Of a DNA stretch of 64,000 nucleotides, positions 21,287-30,975 are shown in pieces. Below the pieces are notes generated by a model that searched no databases, was not told the DNA's origin, and saw only the letters and a program-made list of their open reading frames with translations. A program made the translations under genes and the position numbers. The DNA comes from Leptodontidium sp. MPI-SDFR-AT-0119 (lineage: Eukaryota > Ascomycota > Leotiomycetes > Helotiales > Leptodontidiaceae): positions 1,302,001 through 1,366,000 of the forward strand of contig JAHLEZ010000002.1 of NCBI GenBank assembly GCA_020726505.1, read 5' to 3'. Each line of letters opens with the position of its first letter. Positions within the stretch are counted from its first letter, which is position 1.

Positions 21287-22552
21287 TTGACGCATTACTT
21301 TGACCAGGTTTTCTATATCCAGTTTCCTTTCGACACTTCATTCGCTGGCAACAGTCGTGGTTGGCTCTTGAATCTTCTGGCCGAAGACCGGACAATATAT
21401 TGTGCGACACTTGCTCTCAGCCGCTATCACCGCAGCGTTAAGCACCCAACGAGAACTTCACAGACCCTTGAAAATTCACAAGAGAAAGTAGACTATTACG
21501 CATTCGCTTTGAGCTAACTACAACATCTCCTGGGCAGGGCCAGTGCATGGACCGGGTCGGAAGGGATTCTACGAAAAATGAAAGCTCTGACTTGTATCTT
21601 ACAGTTTGTCTTTCTGGAAGTAAGTCTGACTGAAAAATTGCATACTACAAGTGAACTTGCGCTAATTCCGAAACAGGTCTTCAGTAACACTTCTGGAAAC
21701 TGGTCTTTCCATCTCAAAGCTGCCGATGCGCTGCTCCCATCATTGGTGGAGACTAGAATCGAACACCTCCACCAAGACGCCCCAGACTTCACAGAGCATG
21801 AATCTCAAGAAAAGTGCTTTCTATCGCAAGATAACTATCTTGCAATAGAGTTCCTTCTCGGGGCCTTCACATGACTCGGCATCATTGCGCAAGTTTACAT
21901 CAGAGCGCTTTCAACGCCCAAGTCGTGCTCGGAAAGGGCGATATCCAACTAGATCGCCTGTTTGGTTGCTAGAACTGGGCTATAATTCTGATCTTAGAAA
22001 CAACGAAGTTGAACGACTGGGAGCGGGAACACCGAAAGAACCAGAAACTCAGCGTCGCTGAGCTTGTCAGAAGGGGCACGAAGATCGAGACAAATATCAA
22101 CCAGGGCCTAGCCGTTATTGAGTCGCAAAGATCAGATCAAGAACGATCTGACTCAGCTATTGCAATAGAAGACCAAAGTCTGGAGATAACCGAGTGTTTT
22201 GCCCTGGCCGCATTGACGTACCTTTACGTCGTATCTGGCGCTTACCCGGACCCTTTGGAGCTTAAAGATAGTGTTTCGAGAGGAATGGACGTCTTAAATA
22301 CTCTACCAGGTCAGAAATTACTTGACAGAGTAGTATGGCCGGTGTGTGTCATTGGATGCATAACGTCAGAAAGCAAACAAGAGCTCTTTCGGTCTATTGT
22401 TACTGGAGGGGATGTTGCCATGTGCTAGTGGGCACTTTTTCGAGGGCGGTTGAGATTGTAGAGCATTTTTGGGAGAAGAGAAGAACCGAACAGGGAATTT
22501 CGAATGGTTTTCTGCTATGCGGAGCGTTGGTCAGCATATTTTGCTGCTCTGA
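21287..22552 (+). pseudogene. Truncated, decayed fungal transcription factor (middle homology type)
   Basis: The pieces match the C-terminal regulatory domain of Zn2Cys6 regulators of the fungal-specific factor family: FYIQFPFDTSFAGNSRGWLL, NLLAEDRTIYCATLALSRYH, ALS-stop-LQHLLG, LQFVFLE spliced to VFSNTSGNWSFHLKAADALL, AIEFLLGAF, LFGC-stop-NWAIILI, LVRRGTKIETNINQGL, FALAALTYLYVVSGAYPDP, and a final NFEWFSAMRSVGQHILLL ending at 22552. Stops are TAA at 21515-21517 and TAG at 21970-21972, and there are frame changes near 21870 and 22495. No Zn2Cys6 cysteine cluster is seen upstream; the reading starts directly against the tyrosinase start, so the DNA-binding part was probably deleted. It may once have been the cluster regulator. 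Confidence 0.65.
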
Positions 22553-23003
22553 ATGAAGGATCTGGGACAGGACGCCCACAGCTCTCTTTCACCCTCAATG
22601 TTGGACTGGTACATCGGAATTCCTCTCGACGTAATGGCTCTCACGGCTCTCATCCTTGCATTTCCGGGGTTCTCGGTACCATGGAAGAGCTTTGGAACAT
22701 GATTTAATGGAGGAGAGGCTCGCCTCACACCGTTACTGAGTACAGCTGAGACGTAGAGAAAGGATAATTCTAAAGATACAAAAGCTAGAAGCACTCCAAT
22801 TGGGGTTATAAATGCCGATAGCGCAATGCCATAATTGAATACAATTGAATACATACGCAAGATAAGGATCAATAACCCCACGTCACGGACATGTTGGCTT
22901 CCCAATCAAGTTAGCCCAATTACTGCGTACATTCACAAAACCAACACTCTTCCCCACTTCCATTGCAAGACAATCTCATCCCACCCGAGACATCATTTTA
23001 AAT
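22553..23003. other. Intergenic upstream of aldo-keto reductase
   Basis: This holds the 3' flank of the factor relic and about 450 bp of AKR upstream DNA. A 124-codon minus-strand frame (22531-22905) covers it but has no domain and partly antisenses the relic. Confidence 0.45.
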
Positions 23004-24271
23004 ATGGCAAATCATAGTACATCAACTGTAACTTTATCTTCAAGCTTCCACATGCCAGTAATCGGCCTCGGCACATCTGTAAATCATCGCTCATAAACAA
23101 CCATTCTGTACACTCTCCGCTCTGACAAATCTACAGTTCTCCACCACATCAGATGCACCAGACCCAATCGAAGTCGAGAATACAGTCAAAATTGCACTAC
23201 AACTGGGATACCGTCATATCGACTGTGCTCCGGTCTACCAGAACGAAGTTGCAGTTGGTCAAGGCATCAAAGCATCTGGAGTGCCACGCAAGGACTTATT
23301 CGTCAGTAACTCTCTGACAACCCTTTCACATAAGAAGCTATGTGCTGAAACTCAGTCGAACAGATCACGAGTAAGCTTTGGAATACAGAACATGACCCCA
23401 AGGACGTCGAATCAGCTGTTGACCAAACATTGCGAGACCTTGGCACGGATTATGTGGATCTTTACTTGGTGACTTCGATGACCTGAAATCAAGATCTTCG
23501 TTCCTATACTGACAGTAAACAGGTCCATTGGCCACAATCATATGTAAAGATGACCCCGTATACCCTCTTCCCAGAGGATGAGAATGGGAATCCGATGACG
23601 GTCGACATTCCCATCGCAGCTACATGGCAGGCAATGGAAGCGCTCGTCGCCGCTGGGAAAGCACGATCTATTGGCGTCAGCAATTTCTTCCAACCTCAGA
23701 TCGAAGAGCTACTTTTGACGTGAGTGTTCATTTTCAATCCCACACCCAACCCCATTTTCTGGCCTGCACTTACCGCAATGGCTACGCAGGGCCAAGATAC
23801 ACCCTGCCGTGAACCAAATACCCGCAACACCGTACCGGCCAAAGACAGATAGGGTAGAATGGTGTCGTTCCAAGGTAAATGCAAACACCAATCTCACCGA
23901 ACTCAAGACTTTCGTCTAATGTTTGTCTAATATTTCGTAGAACATCCACGTCACAGCATGGGGGCCTCTCACAATCGACCGAGCCACCCAATACAATGTT
24001 GCAGCCGATCCTGTTGCTCAAAAAATCGCAAGCAGTATCAACATTACTCCCGCTCAGCTCGTTCTCAATTGGTCTATTCAGAGAGGCACGAGCGTCATCC
24101 CGAAAAGCTCGCATGAGGAGAGACTTCGCTCCAATCTTGCAGGTAAGTCGCGCTAGGGCTTTCTACTGTCTATCGTGTGGGAGAAATTGCTAATTCGAGG
24201 ACCATGGGGAAGTCGTTGAACTCTCGCCTGAGATTATGGCTCAGGTCGATCAGCTTGAGATATTGGTTTAA
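23004..24271 (+). CDS. Aldo-keto reductase, possibly frameshifted at the C-terminus
   Basis: This is an NADPH-dependent carbonyl reductase of the AKR superfamily, (beta/alpha)8 barrel. Exons: 23004-23078, 23137-23301, 23364-23468, 23523-23719, 23790-23874, 23941-24142 and a last exon from 24200. Motifs are [23 protein letters not shown] (catalytic Asp and Tyr), [12 protein letters not shown] (catalytic Lys), DLYLVHWPQSY (catalytic His), [18 protein letters not shown], and the cofactor-binding [16 protein letters not shown]. After the last splice the spliced frame reads GPWGSR-stop at 24219. The family-like tail [20 protein letters not shown], ending at 24271, lies in the next frame. So either the last intron uses an unusual site or a one-base change has replaced the final approximately 24 residues. 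This is the least damaged enzyme gene of the cluster region; the substrate is unknown. Confidence 0.75.
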
Positions 24272-24968
24272 AGGAGGCCAAACTTTGGGGGTTTCGGCAC
24301 AAGAGTTCTCTAATTTCATTGAAGTGGTTCTTAATGGATTCATCCACTTTCATTTGGTGTGCACCTGGCCTACTATCTACCTATCAATACAATATTCTCC
24401 GTAAGGCCAAGAAGCCAGGTCTAAACTCGAAGCTGTGCAGAAGACTTCGTTGGAGTACAGGCAGGTTGACTCCCGTCGTACGATACTGCCAAGTCCCAGT
24501 GAATGCCCAATTCTGATTGCCTGCCTTTGTTCGTAGGACCTGGCCCGCATGCTGACCAGTTCTGATGCAGCGCTGCTCGAGAACTGTAAGAGCTAGTTAC
24601 AGGTGAGCCAGTCAGATGTAGTGAGCAGCGCCCACAGTGCAGCCAAATTTATTTACTGGGGCAATGCGAAGCGAAGAGGTTGTTGTAAGCGGCAGTGCGA
24701 GACGACTTTGAGATTCGCCTCGAACGCATCATGCTGCTTGGTTTAGTTCTCTGCAAGTAAACATGACTCAGTTTGAGGTCCATATTCGCAAGTTGAGAGG
24801 AATCTCCTGTTGTAGAGACTCTGGTGATGCAAACTGAAGGTACTATTTTCCCAGTCTTGCCTCACTTCACCTAACGTAGTGCTCCTCATACATTAATCTT
24901 AGCTGTTTGTTTAGCTTCACTTCCCTTTCTATCCTGAGCCGCTGATTCTTTTCAACAATGACTTTGAG
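24272..24968. other. Intergenic between AKR and UstYa-like copy 2
   Basis: Only short frames such as 24319-24516 occur, none with recognisable content. Confidence 0.45.
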
Positions 24969-25854
24969 ATGAACAACGATGCTAACTGGAGTAGCAGACA
25001 ATCAGAAATGGACGAATCTACCATTGCCGCATTACAGCAGTACGAGCCACCGATTGTCGAGGTCCTTCTCAATCGACAGTACGCGAACAGTAATAGGATA
25101 TCTACCGGACAACGAGCCTCAAAAGTGAGCGAAAAGCAATTCACGGCGTCTCATATGCCTATGGATGATAGCTCTCGTCGTTGTCTCTGGCCTTGCAATA
25201 CTTCTGTTCAATTCAATCGCGAGCCGTAGACATCATCCGAACTCTACCACACTCGCCTGGAAACACAGCGGAAGCTCTCCTACAGAAGCCCGACAGAACG
25301 ACTGCGTATATGATTTCATCGCCGGCGCTTTTGTCCCCCGAGCCTGTTTCCACACCGAAGTCGTCCTACCTCGTCCAGCATTGTCGCGGTGCCGTATAGG
25401 CACCGGGATGGAGACGTCTTTCGCATTCTCGCGATCCAGAGCAGCTAGGTCGCGGAGTATCTTAGCATCCTGTCGAGCTGTGGTTTCGTGGCTGCTGGCG
25501 ACATTCTGGTTGCGAGCGCGCTTTCGAGAAGAACTCGAAGACGAGTTCTTGAAGTTGAAGGATTAGCGTTTCTACGGCGATCAGAACGGGGAGCAGGAAC
25601 TGTCCATTGCGAGCATCCAGATGGATGGAGGCACGGAACCGCTGTTCGTGTCGGTGGAGTATCACTGGATGCATTGCACGCATACGTGGAGGAAGCTGCA
25701 TCGCTCGCGTATGCTTGGGACGCCGCTCGATGATCATATTGCGGGTTGTGGGCGCACGGCTCATTGTGGGATGGGACTCGTTTCTCAGTGGGATGTTAAT
25801 GATACGAGGCCTATCATTGCGTTTTTGCATCACTACACTACTTGTGTAGCTTGA
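24969..25854 (+). pseudogene. UstYa-like membrane protein with paired His-Cys motifs, broken (copy 2)
   Basis: This is the same architecture as the relic at 19046-19767. A frame starting MNNDANWSSRQSEMDES ends near 25160, where a one-base shift enters ALVVVSGLAILLFNSIASR, the membrane segment. Family features follow: WKHSGSSPTEARQNDCVYDF, IAGAFVPRACFHTE, an unusual stretch of about 55 residues (possibly an unspliced intron), then LEDEFLKLKD-stop-RFYGDQ with TAG at 25564-25566 where Trp is expected. Beyond it come SVEYHWMHCTHTWRKLHRS and GRTAHCGMGL, giving the paired YHxxHC and TAHC motifs, and the end at 25854. One frameshift plus one nonsense codon make it a pseudogene. The two copies differ strongly, so they are old paralogues rather than a recent duplication. 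Confidence 0.62.
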
Positions 25855-27353
25855 CTTGAGGCGAGTTCGCTCAGAAACAGTTGCGATAAGGAGAACGAAG
25901 CAGAAGAAGGGATATCGGGAGCAATCACCGCTTCTGCTCGAGGGGAGAGCGAGAGCGAGAAGTCTTTGAATAGGAAATGATTTCGCGCCAACACACCATT
26001 CGAATATCCAACTTGCGGCTCTGTCTACTCCAGTATAATCTGATGGAGGCTCAAATCAAAAAAGTTCATCGGGGAATGAAACAAGGGCTCGAGTTGCTCT
26101 CTACTTTCCTGCGTTAAATGCCCAGACGTCTTGGCTATGCTCAATCTCAAGTTCGAGAGGTTAACACACGCATGGTGGGATGGTTAAGACGGAAGAGCAA
26201 AGTATTCTGGTCTTCTCATGGCAAAGTGTTGTGCAACAGTCTTTTGTAAGATCTTACATACGCATGATACTGCCTCTTCCTTCATTTCGTGCAATACACA
26301 AGGTGTCAGGGGCCTCGCTTAAGACAGCTTAAGTCGGATGTATCAGTTCATAAGAAGTGGTTTTGCGTTTGCTTTTCCTACTAATCGGTTGTTTGGAGTG
26401 AAGTTTGCTTGCTTCACGAAGAGAGAAGAAGAGGAGGGGAACAGAGGGGATGTCCTCACTCTCCTGTGTTGTGGAGTCTTCGATCACCCATCCACCCACC
26501 AACCAGCCACCTTCCCAAGAAGGCATGACAGGCCACTTTTATTGAAGCCATCACGCCGCGCGCCCACGCCACGCCAGTTCAGTCCAGGCACGTCTGCCCG
26601 AGTTTCTAGGCGAGCTTCTAGCCTGGAAAGAAAAATGGCAGAGATGGGTCAGCCCCTATCAAGCCCCTGTCACCCGGTGGGCTTTGACACATCCAGCATA
26701 GAGCCCGAACTTTGACGGCCCCAGATAGGCGGAACGGGAGCTGGGGGCGCTGTTGGGCGCTGCAAGTGCCTGGGATTCACAGGGATGTGCTGGGATATGC
26801 CCTTCAGCCTGCAGCTTTTCACCCACCCGTCGGGCTTGGCCAGGGACTAGACGGTTAATAGCAGCTGCTAATATCGCAAGGGGATGGTGGGCTGGCTGGG
26901 GTCGTCTGGCTCTTTTAGGCCAGAGAAAATCAATATGGGCTGGGACCATCCTTATCGTGAGAACCTTCTCGTCTCAGCTTCGCAATCCGTCTCTACACAT
27001 CGGACGAATTCATACAGTTTGTGCTTGTCGAGGGATAATCAACCAGCATTCGATTGATTGAGAGAGCCTTCTTCCAAGTACTTGATTGTACTATCAAACA
27101 ACATTCATCCATTCGACTTCTCGAAAGTCTCTGCAACGAGCAGTTCGGATCGATCATAGCCGTCCTAGAGGGGTACACACAGGAGCAGGGACGAGTCTAC
27201 GACAATCATTCAAGTCGAATCAGTAACAAGCTTCACGAAGTCAATCAACTCTTTACTTCGAATCGAACCTTATATCCCTCTCCAGCCGTCAACTCTACAC
27301 TTCCGTCACTTCACATCACTTCGCATCACCCCACCTTACTCTACCCAACAATC
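25855..27353. other. Intergenic, right edge of the decayed cluster
   Basis: About 1.5 kb has no supported gene. Frames at 26338-26715 and 26659-27061 on both strands are compositional (Arg/Pro/Ser-rich) and mirror each other. The last few hundred bases (27060-27350) are CT/CA-rich and look like the promoter and leader of the next gene. Confidence 0.45.
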
Positions 27354-27695
27354 ATGCATCTTATCGATCTCATCAACTCCAAACTGGAGCTCTTCCGTCT
27401 CGAACAACGCTACACACGCAGACGAAACCGTCGCAGCACATTCGTATCCGAGGCCCAGTATGTCGATGGCGAATACATCTACTCTCCCACATCTCAATAC
27501 TCGGCAAAGTGCAGCGCAGCCGGCAGCAGCGACAGCGACGAGACAACCGAAGTAGTCACCAAGGAGACGAAAAGCAGCAGACGGCTGAGCAAGATGGGAC
27601 TCGACAAAATGGATTGGCGCAAAGGCAGGGAGGAGAAGCGACAAAGTCGAGTGTCTGTACGAGAAGTAAAGTGGGATGAGGGTGTACGGACTTGA
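27354..27695 (+). CDS. Small basic hypothetical protein
   Basis: A single exon of 113 residues starts MHLIDLINSKLELFRLEQRY, an amphipathic leader-like helix. It is followed by TRRRNRRSTFVSEAQYVDGE, a Ser-rich middle (SAAGSSDSDETTEVV) and a Lys/Arg-rich end (KMDWRKGREEKRQSRVSVRE). The ATG follows a long CA/CT-rich leader typical of expressed fungal genes. The in-frame upstream start at 27054 would add a low-complexity Ser/His/Thr stretch and is not preferred. It resembles short uncharacterised, probably disordered, proteins. No catalytic or membrane feature is visible, and no function is assigned. Confidence 0.55.
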   Translation: MHLIDLINSKLELFRLEQRYTRRRNRRSTFVSEAQYVDGEYIYSPTSQYSAKCSAAGSSDSDETTEVVTKETKSSRRLSKMGLDKMDWRKGREEKRQSRVSVREVKWDEGVRT

Positions 27696-28531
27696 GGATT
27701 TGCAAATATTTATGTTAAGTGATGGGGTTGAGATGGATGGGGATGGATCAGGTTGGTTGCATGCACATATGTTGCGATACCAGGACAGCAATCTTTATGT
27801 CTTTATGATTTTAGGGGAGGATGAGACGGTTTTTTCGTGTATATGGTTTTCTGTCAATCTGCTCGCCGCGGGATTTCTTTTGTTGTTTCGAAGCATTTGT
27901 GTTGGGGCTGTATTCAGATGGCAGTCTACAACAATTCATATTTTATACGAAGCTATGGTACTCTAGGCAAATGGGATCGGCTAAGGACTATTTAGCTTCT
28001 CTACAAAGTTAGTTCCATGGATAGTTAATTTGCGCAAGAGGCGTGTTGCAAGGCCCGATTGACAATAGAAATGGTGCTATAATTTTGCGGCATCCTGGCC
28101 AATCCTTTATCTTTCTCTAGTAAAGAGAAGTCAATGTTGATCCAGCTTTGTCAGCACCCTATCCACCGTCCACGTTATTGTTACAGTTTTCCTTACCCAT
28201 GATCATAAGCTGATATATTAGCATCGCAGGAGCAAGTGTACGGTTTCCATCCAACCCGTAAAATAGGAGTACAGGCCGACGCATAGGCTCTAGGAGCGGA
28301 TACTGTCTATACACTTGCAACAAGCAACTTTAACGAGTACACTTGTACATTGCTACACCGACAGTCAAGCGACAACATGAGAACCGTCATCAGATACTGC
28401 CTACTTGCTTACTTGCTGAACACCGAGCATTTCCCCTACAGCTCGAGACTCATCGACGTACTCTGCCACTGTCTGATAACATCCCCAGAAAATCATTCAA
28501 CGAGCCTGTCCTTAATAGCTGATTGTTAGGT
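27696..28531. other. Intergenic
   Basis: This AT-rich sequence lacks a supported gene. A plus-strand frame at 27676-27966 is hydrophobic but is read from the 3' flank of the small gene and has no plausible leader. Confidence 0.4.
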
Positions 28532-28804
28532 AATGGTCGAGACCTTCGATAAAATGACAGAGGGTGAACCTCCCAATCCAGATGTGCTATCTAACCCAGG
28601 CCCAAATGTGCTTCCCATGGGATTTGATTGCAGAGATATGTAATGCCGCCAACTGGGAGTTTCGCTGAACCTCTTGCTTGGAATCCGGTGAAGGGAATTC
28701 CGTTTGAGAAAACGGAGCTCGACTTCCCACTCCTGTTTTCTAATTCCAAGGATCCACCTAAGATTGAACCAATACTCGGATATCCATTCAGTGCTTTCTT
28801 TTAG
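28532..28804 (+). pseudogene. Unrecognised protein-like relic
   Basis: Two adjoining plus-strand frames read as natural protein: MVETFDKMTEGEPPNPDVLS followed by NPGPNVLPMGFDCRDM-stop, then in another frame MPPTGSFAEPLAWNPVKGIP followed by FEKTELDFPLLFSN and PPKIEPILGYPFSAFF-stop. The Pro/Gly/aromatic texture and continuity suggest a gene fragment with a frameshift at about 28640. I do not recognise the family. The antisense frame of 105 codons (28526-28843) is also open, so the strand is not certain. Confidence 0.25.
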
Positions 28805-29124
28805 GAACATAACACCAGACGGTGCTTCATAGGTGTTGGTCAAGTGGCACTTGATTCAGAACTGAGGTCTAAGGATAAGTCTTCGGTCACTGGACAATCC
28901 AACTGAGAGGCCGATAGCTGAAGATAAATAAATAATCTAGTTGATTCTACAACCTCTCATTGAGATTTTGTAGCGCTGTGGCGTTTGTTCGAAGATACGA
29001 TGGTGGTTCACTCGCTAAGCGCCAGCCTTGCTCCTTTATAATGTATACCTCGACCAACCTTGACCATCAAAACACTCTGATTTCAATGCTGACGACTTGA
29101 GAGGAACTTCAAAATTGAATCATT
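28805..29124. other. Intergenic upstream of HET relic
   Basis: Leader and promoter region of the HET relic; nothing else seen. Confidence 0.4.
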
Positions 29125-30975
29125 ATGGAGGTGCACAATGCTGCTGAGAACGATATCCTCTACCGAAAGCTAGAAACAAACATGACAATTCGACTTGTCA
29201 ACCTCCCGTCTAGAGACAACCAAGAGATCGACATCTCTCTCAGCAACTACGATTTCCAAGTTAGGAACGAAGAGCATGAGGCTTTATCTTACGTATGGGG
29301 CAGTCCTGTCGATACCAAACCCATGGTTTTGAAGGTCAACCTTTCCATGTCACGCGGAATCTGTTCAATGCTCTCAGTGTGCTTCGTCACCCAAGCCAAA
29401 CTCGACTTCTATGGATAGACGCCATATCTATCAACCAGACAGACATCGCAGAGTGGGCTCAGCAAGTCTCCCTCATGGCGTTATTCTATTCACAGGCTGC
29501 AATGGTGTTCATCTGGATAGGCGGAGATGTGGACTGTGAGGCAGTTTACAATTTCCTTCAAGTCGCAATTCAAGTGCGGGACAGATACCCGGTGGTTCTG
29601 ACAGGCCATGGACATTCATGGAAAGCCGCCCGTGATATCTTAGAAAGTGGGAAGTTTGAGGACGAGATCAATGCCACATTAACGTTTCTAAAGGATCCTT
29701 GGTTCACGCGCTGGTGGACTTTCCAGGAAGCCTTCTTGAGTAAAACTGCAACCATCTTGGCAAAGACGGGTGCTATTATATGGAGGTCATTCGTTATAAT
29801 CATGAATTTCGTTGAAGCTACAGGACACCGGGATTTATGCATATGAGAGGAGGTGCTGCTACTTTCCACTTCATGTCGAACATAGAGTCTTGGCACCACA
29901 ACTCTGTTGGTCGTAGAGGGGAACGATGGTTGCCTTTATCAAATATACTCCGAAGGTCGAGCAACCATCATGCAACCGACCATCGTCAAAGGATCCTTGC
30001 TTTCCTAGCAATGGCTGAAGGTTGGCCTGCGAGATATGGCTCTGATTACTTCCTCTCCACGGAAGAAGTGTACATCCGCTTTGTGAAACATATGATTATG
30101 GATGATAGCCACCTCCAAATTTTATCGGACTCATGTCATCCCAACGATCGAACGTTACCTACTTGGGTTCCAGACTTGAGGTGTTGGAGGAGAACGATTC
30201 CATTTTCAGAACGTCGAGGGGATTTCCCTCTGGAGCACAATGTCAATGCAGGCAACCCCGCCGAAATGGTAATAGGAGACTCCAATCCACTGCAGCTCCA
30301 TCTTCAGGGTACCGAGATCGACATCGTCGAGTCACTGATCGATCTATCTCCTCTCAACCCCATACTAGCCTTTGCACACTCCGGTAATCTACTTGGCAAA
30401 TGGCGACTTGTCTTCAAAGCAGAGGCAGGAACAACGGCGTTCATTCGGACTATTACAGCAGACTACCTTCCGTTCAGTGATAGAGACTACCAGCAAGTGA
30501 GAGTGTGGTATCCTATTCTCGCAGACCTCATGAAAATGAAATGGTCAGACCTCGCGTCGTCACAGGCGGAAGCAGATGCGCTGCACTTCCCACCGGATAT
30601 GTTCCTTCCTAAAGCCCGCAGATGAGATATGCCACGCCTTATTCATCCATCATATACCGAAAACATATATCCCGCTCGCGGTCAATACGCTGGGGATATT
30701 CGAGGCTGTCACGGAGATTTTGAACTGGATTTGGAGGATGACCAGGGGAAGGCTGTTCTTTCTTACCGAGAAGGGGTACATGGGTATTGGGCTAGATAAC
30801 ATGGCTTCCTGGTGGTCGGGTCTTTTCATTGGTTGTACCGTTCGTGCTTCGACCTGTGGGAGAGGAGTTTGAACTAGCTGGTGAAGCTTATGTTCACGGG
30901 ATCATGGATGCGGAACTTTGGAGTACAGAGTACGATGGCGCTGAGCTGGCTCTCAGGGACGTTGTATTAGTGTAA
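29125..30975 (+). pseudogene. Frameshifted HET-domain protein
   Basis: HET-domain proteins mediate heterokaryon incompatibility or related fungal immunity-like cell death. Three frames together give the full architecture. The HET signatures EALSYVWGSP, TRLLWIDAISINQTDIAEWA and DPWFTRWWTFQEAF lie in the first kilobase. A long C-terminal part follows (DHRQRILAFLAMAEGWPARY, LPTWVPDLRCWR), and a final LRPVGEEFELAGEAYVHGIM is typical of the family end, finishing at 30975. Frame changes are needed near 29340 (before FHVTRNLFNALS), 29840, 30600 and 30840, and none sits at a credible splice pair. With at least four frameshifts it is a pseudogene, a common fate for this rapidly turning-over family. 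Confidence 0.75.

Noticed and set aside
25181..25733. Alternative frames over UstYa-like copy 2
   Set aside because: Arg/Ser-rich shadows; the frame with the membrane segment and paired His-Cys motifs explains the locus.
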